Shown: positions 54,604-62,585 of the stretch, piece by piece
Layout of the letters: every line of letters begins with the position of its first letter
How positions within the stretch are numbered: position 1 is the first letter of the stretch
Assembly: GCF_902150035.1 (NCBI RefSeq)
Contig: NZ_LR597503.1
Location: forward strand, 1 to 64,000
Length of the DNA: 64,000 nucleotides
Direction: 5' to 3'
Source of the DNA: Enorma burkinafasonensis
GTDB lineage: Bacteria > Actinomycetota > Coriobacteriia > Coriobacteriales > Coriobacteriaceae
Notes under the pieces: model-generated
Told to the model about the DNA's origin: nothing
Seen by the model: the letters and a program-made list of their open reading frames with translations, nothing else
The model's database searches: none
Program-made: the position numbers and the translations under genes

Positions 54604-55791
54604 ATGGAGCCGGTCATCGTGATCCCCACCTATTGGGCGAGCGCTCGCGCCGATGCGCGGGCCTTCGGCTCCTACGACCATGCGACCCTGCTCGACAGCC
54701 CCTCCCCCGAGCTCGACCGCTGCCTCGCGTCCCTCGAGCAGGTGCACGATGTCGCGCCCATCGTGCTGCTCGTGGTGTGCCCGCTCTCGGCGACCGGGGA
54801 GGTCGTCCGCCGCGTGGGGAAGATCGTCGAGGCGCACCCGTCGCTTGCCATCACGACCGTGACCAACGACGAGGCCGCGCTTGTCATGGAGGAGGTCGAG
54901 CGCATCGCGCCGCGCGGGGCGGGCGAGTGCGTGTCGCTGCGCGGCTACGGGGCGATCCGCAACATGGGGCTCGCCGTTGCCGCCATCCAGGGGCGCGACA
55001 CGGTGGTCTTCCTCGATGACGACGAGGTCGCCATCGACTCCGCGTTCATGGCCGAGGCCCGCTACGCGCTCGGGCACGAGACGCGCCAGGGGCTCCCCAT
55101 CCTGGCGAAGAGCGGCTACTACTACAACGAGGCGGGCTCCCCCTTCGCCGACGAGGGCAAGGTGGGGCCCGGCATGCGCTGGTGGACCCGCCGCGCCGAG
55201 TTCAACGAGTGGATGCGCCGCGCGCTCGGGGGAACGCGCATCTCGCGCTCGAACTACCTGTGCGGCGGCTGCTGCGCGCTTTCGGCCCGCGCCTTCACGC
55301 GGGTGGCCTTCGACCCCTACATCACGCGCGGCGAGGACCTCGACTACCTGTGCAACCTGCGCCTCCACGGCCTCGACGTGTGGTTCGACAACGCGTGGGC
55401 CGTCAGGCACCTGCCGCCTTCGGGCGAGGGAGGCGCCCAGCGCTTCATGGCCGACGTCTACCGGTGGTACTACGAGCGCGCGAAGCTCGCGGACGCGAGT
55501 CGCCGCAACGACCTGACCTCGGTCACCGCCGCGTCGCTCATGCCCTATCCGGGGCCGTGGTTCTCTGACGAGCTCGACGCGCGCGTGCGCAAGACGGCCC
55601 TCGCCCGGGCGCTCACCACCTCCGAGCGCGGGGCCTACTGGGACATCTACCGGCACGGCAAGGACCAGGCCGAGCGCTATGCGAGCGAGCATCGCGGCAA
55701 CTATCTGCGCATCCAGAGCTTCTGGCCCGCTATCATGGATGGCCTGTGGAACAACACCGCCCTCGCTTCCCGTCTGGAGGATCGCCGATGA
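54604..55791 (+). CDS. GT-A type glycosyltransferase
   Basis: A 395-aa glycosyltransferase-2-like protein. The fold starts EPVIVIPTYW; the nucleotide-sugar metal-binding motif is VVFLDDDEVAID near residue 135, and GEDLDYLCNLRLHG near 245 is the usual acceptor/base region. A Cys-rich NYLCGGCCALS block is notable. No membrane helix is predicted. The stop overlaps the start of the histidine kinase gene (ATGA), so the two are translated together, which may tie cell-surface glycan synthesis to the signalling pair. The ATG at 54604 follows GGAAAGG. Donor and acceptor are unknown. Confidence 0.75.
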   Translation: MEPVIVIPTYWASARADARAFGSYDHATLLDSPSPELDRCLASLEQVHDVAPIVLLVVCPLSATGEVVRRVGKIVEAHPSLAITTVTNDEAALVMEEVERIAPRGAGECVSLRGYGAIRNMGLAVAAIQGRDTVVFLDDDEVAIDSAFMAEARYALGHETRQGLPILAKSGYYYNEAGSPFADEGKVGPGMRWWTRRAEFNEWMRRALGGTRISRSNYLCGGCCALSARAFTRVAFDPYITRGEDLDYLCNLRLHGLDVWFDNAWAVRHLPPSGEGGAQRFMADVYRWYYERAKLADASRRNDLTSVTAASLMPYPGPWFSDELDARVRKTALARALTTSERGAYWDIYRHGKDQAERYASEHRGNYLRIQSFWPAIMDGLWNNTALASRLEDRR

Positions 55792-57134
55792 GCATACGCG
55801 GCCCCCGCCCCGTGCGACGCCTTGAGATCCCCTCGCTGCTCTGGGCATGCGTGGCCCTGATCGCCTTTTTCGTGGTGGTCTACCTCGCCACACTGCTCGC
55901 GACCGGCCTGGACTCCGCGCTCGCGGCGGGGCTCTGCGTGCTGTTCACGCTGTTCGCCGCCTTCTGCGCCTACCTGGCGTTCAACCCCGACATGCTGCGC
56001 TCGCAGTACACCGAGGCCACGCTCTCCATGGCGTCGGACATGCTCGAGGACCTGCAGGTGGGCCTCACGCCCGAGAGCGCCGAGGCCATCTGCCGGCGCC
56101 TTCTGCCCGAGACCCACGCGAGCACCATCGCCGTGACCGACGAGACGCACGTGCTCGCCTGCGTGGGCGCCATGGTGCGCGACTTCCCGCCGGGCTCGCT
56201 CATCCACACGCCGGCGACCCACTACGTGCTCGAGCACGGCATCATCCAGTCGTTCACGCAGGAGCGGGTCTCGGTCGAGAACGGCCGCTCGTGCGAGATC
56301 CCCGCTGGCATCATCGCGCCGGTCAAGGTGCGCGGGCGCGCGGTGGGCACGCTCAAGTTCTACTTCAGCAGCCCGCACGCGGTGAACCGCACCCAGTACG
56401 CGCTCGTCTCGGGCTTCGCCGAGCTCATCTCGACGCAGCTCGCCATCCACGAGCTCGAGCTCCAGGAGGAGCTCACGGCCCGCGCCGAGGTGCGCGCGCT
56501 CCAGGCGCAGATCAACCCGCACTTCCTCTTCAACACGCTCAACACCATCGCGTCGTTCACGCGCACCGACCCCGCGCGCGCCCGCGAGCTGCTGCGCGAG
56601 TTCTCGTCGTTCTACCGCTCGACGCTCGACAACTCCGGCTCGCTCATCCCCATCTCGCGCGAGATCGCCCAGACGCGGCGCTACCTCATGTTCGAGAAGG
56701 CGCGCTTCGGCGAGGACCGCATCGCCGACGAGTTCTCCATCGAGGAGGGCGTCGAGGACACGCTCGTGCCGGCCTTCGTGGTGCAACCGCTGGTGGAGAA
56801 CGCCGTACGGCACGCCATGAAGGACGAGGGGGCGCTCCACATCCGCGTGACGGTGCGCGGCTGCGAGGGGGACGCCCTCTCCATCGAGGTCGCCGACGAC
56901 GGCGCCGGCATGGACGAGGAGACCGCGGCCCGGCTCTTCGACGCGTCGATGCCCAAGCTCGACACCTCGGCGCCCCAAGGCGGCGGCGCGGGCGTGGCGA
57001 TGCGCAACATCTCCGAGCGCATCAAGCGCTTCTACGGGCCGCGCTCGTTCGCGCGCGTCGACTCGCGCCCGGGCGAGGGCACCACCATCACCTTGCATCT
57101 GGATTTGCTGCAGAGTATCTTCGATGAGGGGTAA
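55788..57134 (+). CDS. LytS/YehU-type sensor histidine kinase
   Basis: A 448-aa membrane sensor kinase. Two helices near residues 17-65 are followed by a GAF-like domain (about 90-230), the LytS-type phosphoacceptor QINPHFLFNTLNTI near 241 (with His), and the ATPase domain (VVQPLVENAVRHA, EVADDGAGMD, GVAMRNISERI). It should phosphorylate the LytTR regulator encoded 71 bp downstream. ATG overlaps the upstream glycosyltransferase stop, with GGAGG 8 bases before. The GAF domain suggests sensing of a small ligand; none is known. Confidence 0.92.
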   Translation: MSIRGPRPVRRLEIPSLLWACVALIAFFVVVYLATLLATGLDSALAAGLCVLFTLFAAFCAYLAFNPDMLRSQYTEATLSMASDMLEDLQVGLTPESAEAICRRLLPETHASTIAVTDETHVLACVGAMVRDFPPGSLIHTPATHYVLEHGIIQSFTQERVSVENGRSCEIPAGIIAPVKVRGRAVGTLKFYFSSPHAVNRTQYALVSGFAELISTQLAIHELELQEELTARAEVRALQAQINPHFLFNTLNTIASFTRTDPARARELLREFSSFYRSTLDNSGSLIPISREIAQTRRYLMFEKARFGEDRIADEFSIEEGVEDTLVPAFVVQPLVENAVRHAMKDEGALHIRVTVRGCEGDALSIEVADDGAGMDEETAARLFDASMPKLDTSAPQGGGAGVAMRNISERIKRFYGPRSFARVDSRPGEGTTITLHLDLLQSIFDEG

Positions 57135-57205
57135 AATACTGCTATTCATGAATGATGCGCGCTGGTTTGCGCTTGCAGATGAATAGATGAAGGGATCACA
57201 AGCCT

Positions 57206-57922
57206 ATGCTGCGTGCGATGATCGTCGATGACGAGGCTCCTGCCCGCTCTGAATTGAGGTTTCTGCTCGAGCAGACGGGCAAGATCAACTCGATCACCGA
57301 GGCGTCGAGCGTCCGCTCCGCGATCGAGATGCTCATGGGGAGCCGCGTGGACGTGGTTTTCCTCGACATCTCCATGCCGGGCGCCTCGGGCCTCCAGCTC
57401 GCCGAGGCCCTGCATAAGCTCAAGAACCCGCCCGCGATCGTGTTCGTGACCGCCTACAGCGACCATGCCGTCGAGGCGTTCGACGTCGACGCGGTCGACT
57501 ACCTGCTCAAGCCCGTCGAGGAGGCCCGTCTCGACCAGGCGATCGAGAAGGTCCTCACGCGCGTGAAGCCCCAGGCGGAGAGCAAGGCCACCATCGAGCG
57601 CATCCCGGTCGAGAAGGGCGGGCGCAAGGTGCTCATCCCCGTCGACCAGATTCGCTACATCATGGCGAAGGACGACTACTCCTGCATCTTCACCGATGAC
57701 GACCGCTTCCTCTCCACCACCTCGCTCGCCCAGTTCGAGGCGAAGCTGTGCGACTTCGGCTTCTTCCGCGTTCATCGCCGCTACATCGTGAACCTCGCCT
57801 GCGTCGAGGACGTCGAGACGGTGCCCTCGGGCGCCATCCAGCTCGGCATCACCGGCGTGGAGGACCGCGTCCCGGTGAGCCGCCGCCGCGTCGTGCCGCT
57901 CAAGAAAGCGCTCAGCCTGTAG
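57206..57922 (+). CDS. LytTR-family response regulator
   Basis: A 238-aa regulator. The receiver domain has IVDDEAPAR (acidic pocket) and the phospho-acceptor Asp in VVFLDISMPG near residue 54, with the conserved Thr in FVTAYSD and Lys in YLLKPVEE. The LytTR DNA-binding domain runs from about 130 to the end (YIMAKDDYSCIF, FFRVHRRYIVNL). It is the partner of the preceding kinase. A palindrome ATTCATGAAT (57143-57152) in the gap before it could be part of its own control region. Confidence 0.94.
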   Translation: MLRAMIVDDEAPARSELRFLLEQTGKINSITEASSVRSAIEMLMGSRVDVVFLDISMPGASGLQLAEALHKLKNPPAIVFVTAYSDHAVEAFDVDAVDYLLKPVEEARLDQAIEKVLTRVKPQAESKATIERIPVEKGGRKVLIPVDQIRYIMAKDDYSCIFTDDDRFLSTTSLAQFEAKLCDFGFFRVHRRYIVNLACVEDVETVPSGAIQLGITGVEDRVPVSRRRVVPLKKALSL

Positions 57923-57931
57923 GAGGTGCCC

Positions 57932-58426
57932 GTGGTCGAGCAGAACGAGCAGCCCGTACCCCGTCGCGTCGACGTCATCTCCGACACGCACGGCCGCCTC
58001 TCCGACGCGCTCCTGGCCGAGCTCAAGGGCGCCGACCTGATCGTCCATGCGGGCGACATCACCTCCGAGGAGGACTGGGAGCACCTGAAGATGCTCGGCC
58101 CCATCGTCGCCGTCTTAGGCAACAACGACTACTTCCGCGAGTACGGCCCCGAGGTCCAGCGGCTCGCCCGCTTCACCTACGAGGGGCTCGACTTCGCTGT
58201 CGCGCACTACCGCGAGGACCTGCCGCTCCGCGAGGTCGATGTCGCGGTGTGCGGGCACACGCACCGCGCGGTGATCTCCGAGGTGGGGAAGTGCCTCGTG
58301 GTGAACCCCGGATCGCCCACCTTCCCGCGCGGCGGGCGCGGCCCCAGCATGGCGCGCCTCACGGTGGCCGCCGGGCGCGTGCTCACGGCAGATATCGTCG
58401 ACCTGGCGCGCGACAGCTTCTGGTAG
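57932..58426 (+). CDS. YfcE/MJ0936-type metallophosphoesterase
   Basis: A 164-aa phosphodiesterase. It has the calcineurin-like metal motifs in order: ISDTHG near residue 15, HAGDIT, LGNND and CGHTHRAVI, and the NPGSPTFPR end typical of YfcE/MJ0936 enzymes. Test substrates of the family include bis-p-nitrophenyl phosphate; the natural one is uncertain. Two GTG starts compete; 57932 is chosen because AGGAGG lies 5 bases before it, while 57926 overlaps that site. It follows the response regulator by 9 bp and is likely co-transcribed. Confidence 0.88.
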   Translation: MVEQNEQPVPRRVDVISDTHGRLSDALLAELKGADLIVHAGDITSEEDWEHLKMLGPIVAVLGNNDYFREYGPEVQRLARFTYEGLDFAVAHYREDLPLREVDVAVCGHTHRAVISEVGKCLVVNPGSPTFPRGGRGPSMARLTVAAGRVLTADIVDLARDSFW

Positions 58427-58490
58427 GGAGCGTCTCGACGCCCCGTGGGGGCTCCGCGGATCCCCTCCATAAAATGATCCCAAATTCCCC

Positions 58491-58519
58491 TTGCGCGCAC
58501 GCGCGGCTCTTGGTACACT
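58491..58519 (+). promoter_or_regulatory. Candidate promoter of tRNA-Asp
   Basis: TTGCGC (58491-58496) and TACACT (58514-58519) are 17 bp apart and end 21 bp before the tRNA. Confidence 0.6.
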
Positions 58520-58540
58520 TGCTCTCGCAGCATTTGCTGA

Positions 58541-58618
<78 letters not shown>

Positions 58619-58626
58619 TTGCATGT

Positions 58627-58652
58627 AAAGCCCCGCCTTGCGCGGGGCTTTT
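58627..58652 (+). terminator. Intrinsic terminator of tRNA-Asp
   Basis: AAAGCCCCGC pairs exactly with GCGGGGCTTT around CTTGC, followed by TT. Confidence 0.85.
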
Positions 58653-58717
58653 GCATATTCGGAGGCATCGGTCCGCGTCGGGGCACGGCGCGGCGACCGG
58701 CGTCTGGAGAGGGAGCC

Positions 58718-59212
58718 ATGTACATCTCGAGGAAGACCGACTACGCCCTGCGCATGCTTTCGCTGCTCGTCTCCCGCGAGGGGGAGCCGCTTTCGGTGAG
58801 GGTCGCTGCCGACCAGGTGGACGTGCCCTATTCCTTCGCCCGCTCCATCCAGCACGCCCTCACGCAGGCCGGTATCGTCGAAAGCGTCCGCGGCGTCCAC
58901 GGCGGCATGCGCCTCAAGGCCGATCCCGCCGAGGTTCCCATGCTCGACGTCATCCGCGCCGTCGAGGGCGACCTCGCGCTCAACGAGTGCACGGCGCCCG
59001 ACGGCGCGTGCGCGCGCATGTCCGTCTGCTGCTACCATCCGCTCTGGCTCGGCGCGGAGCGGCTGCTCGAGAGCTACTTCGGCTCGGTCTCGCTTGCCGA
59101 CGTGGTGCTGTGGAAGCGCTTCCCGGCGGTCGACGCGGCGTTCAGCGACCCGGCCTCCTTCATCCAGTATGCCGACTGCGCCTCGCTCAGGGCGCACGGC
59201 GAAGCGCGCTGA
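58718..59212 (+). CDS. Rrf2-family regulator
   Basis: A 164-aa Rrf2 protein. It begins MYISRKTDYALRML, the family hallmark, with a winged helix (VDVPYSFARSIQHALTQAGIV, VRGVHGGMRL). Four to five cysteines in NECTAPDGACARMSVCCYH (about residues 89-108) fit an iron-sulfur-cluster site, so it probably senses iron-sulfur status, oxygen or nitric oxide. The stop codon overlaps the start of the DNA glycosylase gene (TGATG), tying the two. GGAGAGGG precedes the ATG at 58718. Confidence 0.9.
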   Translation: MYISRKTDYALRMLSLLVSREGEPLSVRVAADQVDVPYSFARSIQHALTQAGIVESVRGVHGGMRLKADPAEVPMLDVIRAVEGDLALNECTAPDGACARMSVCCYHPLWLGAERLLESYFGSVSLADVVLWKRFPAVDAAFSDPASFIQYADCASLRAHGEAR

Positions 59213-60162
59213 TGGCCGCCGATTCCGCCGAGGCGTTCCGGTCCCTCGTCCGCGCCGAGGGCCGTCGGCTCTACCGCGACCTGCCCTGGCGCAGGACGCG
59301 CGACCCCTACCGCATCTGGCTCTCCGAGGTGATGCTGCAGCAGACGCAGGTCGCCCGGGTCGAGCAGCGCATGCCCGCGTGGCTCGACCGGTTCCCCACC
59401 ATCGAGGCGCTCGCCGCGGCGCCCGTGGCGGACGTGCTCGCGGCATGGCAGGGGATGGGCTACAACCGGCGCGCCCTCGCGCTCAGGCAGGCCGCCTGCG
59501 ACGTGGTCGAGCGCCATGGCGGCATCATGCCGCGCGACGCGGCCGCTCTGCGGGCGCTGCCCGGTATCGGGCCCGCCACCGCCCAGGGCATCCGCTCGTT
59601 CGCCTTCGACCTGCCGGGCGTGTACCTCGAGACCAACGTGCGCACGGTCTTTCTGCACCACTTCTTCCCCGATGTCCCCGGCGTTCCCGACCGCGAGCTC
59701 GTGCCGCTCATCGAGGCGACCTGCCCGGGCCCCATGCCTGAGGCGGCCGAGCGCGACGGGGGTGCGGAGACCGCCCGCTTCGCGCTGCCTCAGGATGCTG
59801 AGGACACGCCGCGCGCGTGGTACTACGCCCTTCTTGACTACGGCGCCCAGCTCAAGAAGGAGCTTCCCAACCCGTCCAGGCGCTCGGCGGGCTACACGCG
59901 CCAGTCGCGCTTCGAGGGCTCGCGGCGCCAGAAGCGCGCCGAGATCGTGCGGATCCTTCTGGACGCGCACCGCGACGGACACGGCCTCGCGCTCGAGGAG
60001 GTCATCGGCGCGCTCGACCGGGTGGAGCGCGCGGCGTCCCGGCCGCCGGTCGAGGCGAAGCTCGTCGAGGAGCTGCTCGACGCGCTGGTAGCCGAGGGGT
60101 TCTGCGCGGTCGACGGGGATGCGGCGGCGGGTGCCGACGGCCGCGTGTGGACGATTGCGTAA
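59212..60162 (+). CDS. MutY-like HhH-GPD DNA glycosylase lacking the iron-sulfur cluster
   Basis: A 316-aa helix-hairpin-helix glycosylase. WLSEVMLQQTQVARVEQRMP near residue 37 matches MutY, including the catalytic Glu, and LPGIGPATAQGI is the HhH. But where MutY has its catalytic Asp (DGNV) this protein has ETNV. The Cys-x6-Cys-x2-Cys-x5-Cys cluster is missing: the protein has only three scattered cysteines and instead a block NPSRRSAGYTRQSRFEGS. The C-terminal 80 residues do not look like the MutY NUDIX-type 8-oxoG-recognition domain. It belongs to the cluster-free branch, with uncertain substrate. It is translationally coupled to the Rrf2 gene. Confidence 0.82.
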   Translation: MAADSAEAFRSLVRAEGRRLYRDLPWRRTRDPYRIWLSEVMLQQTQVARVEQRMPAWLDRFPTIEALAAAPVADVLAAWQGMGYNRRALALRQAACDVVERHGGIMPRDAAALRALPGIGPATAQGIRSFAFDLPGVYLETNVRTVFLHHFFPDVPGVPDRELVPLIEATCPGPMPEAAERDGGAETARFALPQDAEDTPRAWYYALLDYGAQLKKELPNPSRRSAGYTRQSRFEGSRRQKRAEIVRILLDAHRDGHGLALEEVIGALDRVERAASRPPVEAKLVEELLDALVAEGFCAVDGDAAAGADGRVWTIA

Positions 60163-60186
60163 TTTTGACGCTGTCCTAATAAGGAA

Positions 60187-60213
60187 TTGGAACTGCCCGT
60201 CGTTGGGTATACA
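60187..60213 (+). promoter_or_regulatory. Candidate promoter of rubrerythrin
   Basis: TTGGAA (60187-60192) and TATACA (60208-60213) with 15 bp spacing, about 60 bp before the start codon. Spacing is short, so confidence is low. Confidence 0.35.
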
Positions 60214-60274
60214 GTGGGCATAGCCGCATATCGCCGTGCGGTGGACCCGTGTTCGACGACAGAAGGGAAGAGCC

Positions 60275-60814
60275 ATGGATTTCGAGAACTCCCAGACCAA
60301 GAAGAACCTCGAGACCGCGTTTGCGGGTGAGTCGCAGGCCCATACCAAGTACCGCTACTACTCCTCGCAGGCCAAGAAGGACGGCTACGTCCAGATCTCC
60401 AACATCTTCATGGAGACCGCTCTGAACGAGGCCGAGCACGCCAAGCTGTGGTTCAAGTACCTCCATGGCGGCGCCGTGCCGGGCACCCTCGACAACCTGA
60501 AGGATGCCGCCGCCGGCGAGAACTACGAGTGGACCACCATGTACGCCGAGTTCGCCGCCACCGCCGAGGAGGAGGGCTTCAAGGAGATCGCCGCCAAGTT
60601 CAAGGGCGTCGGCGCGGTCGAGAAGGCGCATGAGGAGCGCTACCTCAAGCTCGCCGAGCGCATCGAGAAGGGCGAGGTCTTCGAGCGCGAGGGCGTCAAG
60701 GTGTGGAAGTGCGGCAACTGCGGCCACCTGCATGTCGGCCCGACCGCGCCCGAGATCTGCCCGGTCTGCAACCACCCGAAGAGCTACTTCGAGGAGCATG
60801 TGGTCAACTACTAG
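60275..60814 (+). CDS. Rubrerythrin
   Basis: A 179-aa non-haem iron peroxidase that reduces hydrogen peroxide in anaerobes. The N-terminal ferritin-like domain has the di-iron ligands in [20 protein letters not shown] and EKAHEERY. The C-terminal rubredoxin-like domain has [10 protein letters not shown] and [11 protein letters not shown] (four Cys). Codon use is strongly biased, as expected for high expression. GAAGGGAAG precedes the ATG at 60275, and a strong terminator follows. Confidence 0.96.
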   Translation: MDFENSQTKKNLETAFAGESQAHTKYRYYSSQAKKDGYVQISNIFMETALNEAEHAKLWFKYLHGGAVPGTLDNLKDAAAGENYEWTTMYAEFAATAEEEGFKEIAAKFKGVGAVEKAHEERYLKLAERIEKGEVFEREGVKVWKCGNCGHLHVGPTAPEICPVCNHPKSYFEEHVVNY

Positions 60815-60846
60815 GTCCCGGCCCCGCTAGCTTCTAGCCTCTAGCC

Positions 60847-60884
60847 GCCCGCCCGATGTCCCCTGGGATGTCGGGCGGGCTTTT
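60847..60884 (+). terminator. Intrinsic terminator after rubrerythrin
   Basis: GCCCGCCCGA (60847-60856) pairs with TCGGGCGGGC (60871-60880), followed by TTTT. The stem continues inward with two mismatches. Confidence 0.85.
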
Positions 60885-61020
60885 GCGTCGCGGGTGTCCA
60901 CCGCACGGGCGGCGGCGATCTTCGCTCGTGCTCGCCGGGGCGCTCGCGTGGTCGGCCGTGCGGGCTGGGAGCGCGCGCCGTCAGCCTCCCCCGGAAAGAT
61001 CGGGGGAAGGTTCCCGTGAC

Positions 61021-61075
61021 GTTTCGGACAGGTTTGGGCGAGGTTCCGGCAAGCTTTCGGAACGATTCGGGCAGC
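61021..61075. repeat. Five tandem degenerate 11-bp repeats
   Basis: Units GTTTCGGACAG, GTTTGGGCGAG, GTTCCGGCAAG, CTTTCGGAACG and ATTCGGGCAGC follow one another without gaps. They lie in the 60815-61232 gap, which has no gene. A period of 11 bp is close to one helical turn, so bound proteins would line up on one face of the DNA. Confidence 0.55.
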
Positions 61076-61232
61076 TCGATTATCTTCGCAGGTAGATGAC
61101 GCGCCTGCATACCTTGTGCCCGTCGGCGGCACCCATGCGGGCGAAATCTCGCGGCAGCGTCCTTGACCGCGCGTGCGCCCTCCGCCATCCTGTAGGTTCC
61201 CTCTCCCGTGCATGCCTCGTGAGGAGGCTTGC

Positions 61233-61811
61233 ATGAACCTGTTCATCGAGACGCCGCAGCAGGCGTCGACCCGCATGGCCGCCGAGCGCCGGCGCGAAAG
61301 CGACGCGTGGCTCAAGGCCGTGCAAGACGAGTACGAGGCCCAGCGCGCGCACGGCACGGAGCCGGATCGCGCGGACGACCCCTTGAGCTCGTGGGGTGCG
61401 CCCGACTGGTCGGAGTTCCAGCGCCAGATGCAAGACGACGGCCCCCGCTTCGGCCTCGGCCGGCTGCTCGGAAGGCGGCGCGCCAAGCGCCGCTCGCCGC
61501 GGCCCGAGGCTGCCGGCGGGGCGGGCGCTGCCCCGGCGCATCCCCATGCCGACCCTTCCTATTCGATATCCCAGGAATCCTATCGCGAGGAGCTCGCGTT
61601 CCATAAGCGGCGCGGACGCCGTCGCCGCTTGGCGGCCGTCGTGCGCGCGCTCGCGCTCATCGTCATGATCCCGGTGCTGCTCGCCGCGATCTTCGTGGGC
61701 TCGTACGTGCTCACCTGCATCCTGAACGGCGCCTCCCCCGAGGAGGTGGCGACCCTGCTAGGTGAGATGGCCACGCGGGTGACCGCCTTCGCAAGAGAAC
61801 TGATGGCGTGA
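61233..61811 (+). CDS. Hypothetical single-pass membrane protein
   Basis: A 192-aa protein that I do not recognise. The N-terminal 130 residues are hydrophilic and charged (many Arg, Glu, Gln, Asp) with a basic GRLLGRRRAKRRS patch. A basic stretch (KRRGRRRR) precedes one hydrophobic helix at about 140-165 (ALALIVMIPVLLAAIFVGSY), and a short C-terminal tail follows. GAGGAGG lies upstream of the ATG at 61233. It is probably membrane-anchored with a cytoplasmic N-domain. It stands alone before the HicAB pair. Confidence 0.65.
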   Translation: MNLFIETPQQASTRMAAERRRESDAWLKAVQDEYEAQRAHGTEPDRADDPLSSWGAPDWSEFQRQMQDDGPRFGLGRLLGRRRAKRRSPRPEAAGGAGAAPAHPHADPSYSISQESYREELAFHKRRGRRRRLAAVVRALALIVMIPVLLAAIFVGSYVLTCILNGASPEEVATLLGEMATRVTAFARELMA

Positions 61812-61834
61812 CATAACTATAAAGTATTTATAAT
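61808..61834 (+). promoter_or_regulatory. Candidate promoter of hicAB
   Basis: GTGACA (61808-61813) and a perfect TATAAT (61829-61834) with 15 bp spacing, in an abrupt AT-rich stretch directly before the toxin gene. Confidence 0.5.
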
Positions 61835-61847
61835 AAAGGGGTGACAT

Positions 61848-62036
61848 ATGCCGAGGGAATGCGAGGTTCGCGAGGTCCTTGGGCGTTTCCGAAAGGAAGG
61901 TTGGGTGCTCTTCCCTGGGAAGGGAAGCCATGTGGTTGTTCGAAAAGGAGGAAAGACCATAAGCGTGCCTACATCCCATAAGGAAATCGCACTAGGAACC
62001 TATCGTCAGATCGCTCGTTTGGCGGGTTGGAGATAA
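61848..62036 (+). CDS. hicA: HicA-type mRNA interferase toxin
   Basis: A 62-aa double-stranded-RNA-binding-fold toxin. The catalytic His lies in GKGSHVVVRKGGKTISVP (about residue 27), with the usual HKEIALGTYRQIARLAG end (helix that packs against HicB). It cleaves mRNA when released from HicB. It is intact, small and directly followed by the antitoxin (11 bp gap). The lower GC of this pair and its own promoter suggest horizontal acquisition. Confidence 0.9.
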   Translation: MPRECEVREVLGRFRKEGWVLFPGKGSHVVVRKGGKTISVPTSHKEIALGTYRQIARLAGWR

Positions 62037-62047
62037 GGGGGCTGATC

Positions 62048-62491
62048 ATGGAGCGTTTCGTATATCAAGCGATGCTGCATCCGGAAGATGACGGCTATCG
62101 CGTGGAGATCCCGGACCTCCCGGGATGCCTCTCGTTCGGTCGCACCTATCGTGAGGCGATCGAGATGGGAATCGATGCGATGAAGACCTATATCGCGGCG
62201 CTCATGGCATGCGGCGACCCTATTCCGGAGGCCCGGTTCGGTCTCGAGCGCTCGGAGGGGTTGCCTGTGGTCCTCTGCGTCGAAACCGACGAGAGCTATA
62301 TCGTCGAGGGAGATGTGGTGTCCGCCGCTCAGGCGGCGCGCGACCTCGACATCTCGCCGAGTCGGGTGACGCATATGATCAGGGACGGCATTCTGGTGGG
62401 ATATCGTCAGGGCAGAAGAACCTATGTGACGAAGGAGTCGATTCGCCGCAGGAAGGAGTCGCCGGGACACGCGGGACGTCCCCGTCAGTAG
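62048..62491 (+). CDS. hicB: HicB-type antitoxin
   Basis: A 147-aa antitoxin. The partial RNase-H-like domain (FVYQAMLHPEDDGYRVEIPD then LPGCLSFGRTYREAIEMG) fills residues 1-85. The C-terminal DNA-binding region (VVSAAQAARDLDISPSRVTH then MIRDGILVGYRQGRRTYVTK) looks like an excisionase/MerR-type helix-turn-helix, rather than the ribbon-helix-helix or Xre domain common in HicB. It should neutralise HicA and repress the operon. The ATG at 62048 is chosen because the conserved fold begins there. Confidence 0.9.
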   Translation: MERFVYQAMLHPEDDGYRVEIPDLPGCLSFGRTYREAIEMGIDAMKTYIAALMACGDPIPEARFGLERSEGLPVVLCVETDESYIVEGDVVSAAQAARDLDISPSRVTHMIRDGILVGYRQGRRTYVTKESIRRRKESPGHAGRPRQ

Positions 62492-62585
62492 ATCGCGGCC
62501 GCTCCATCGATGGAGGCGTGGCCTCTCATGAGATCGCGGAGGCGGTGGATTCCGCCGAAGCCGCCGCTGCGCTGTGTTGCGCGAG

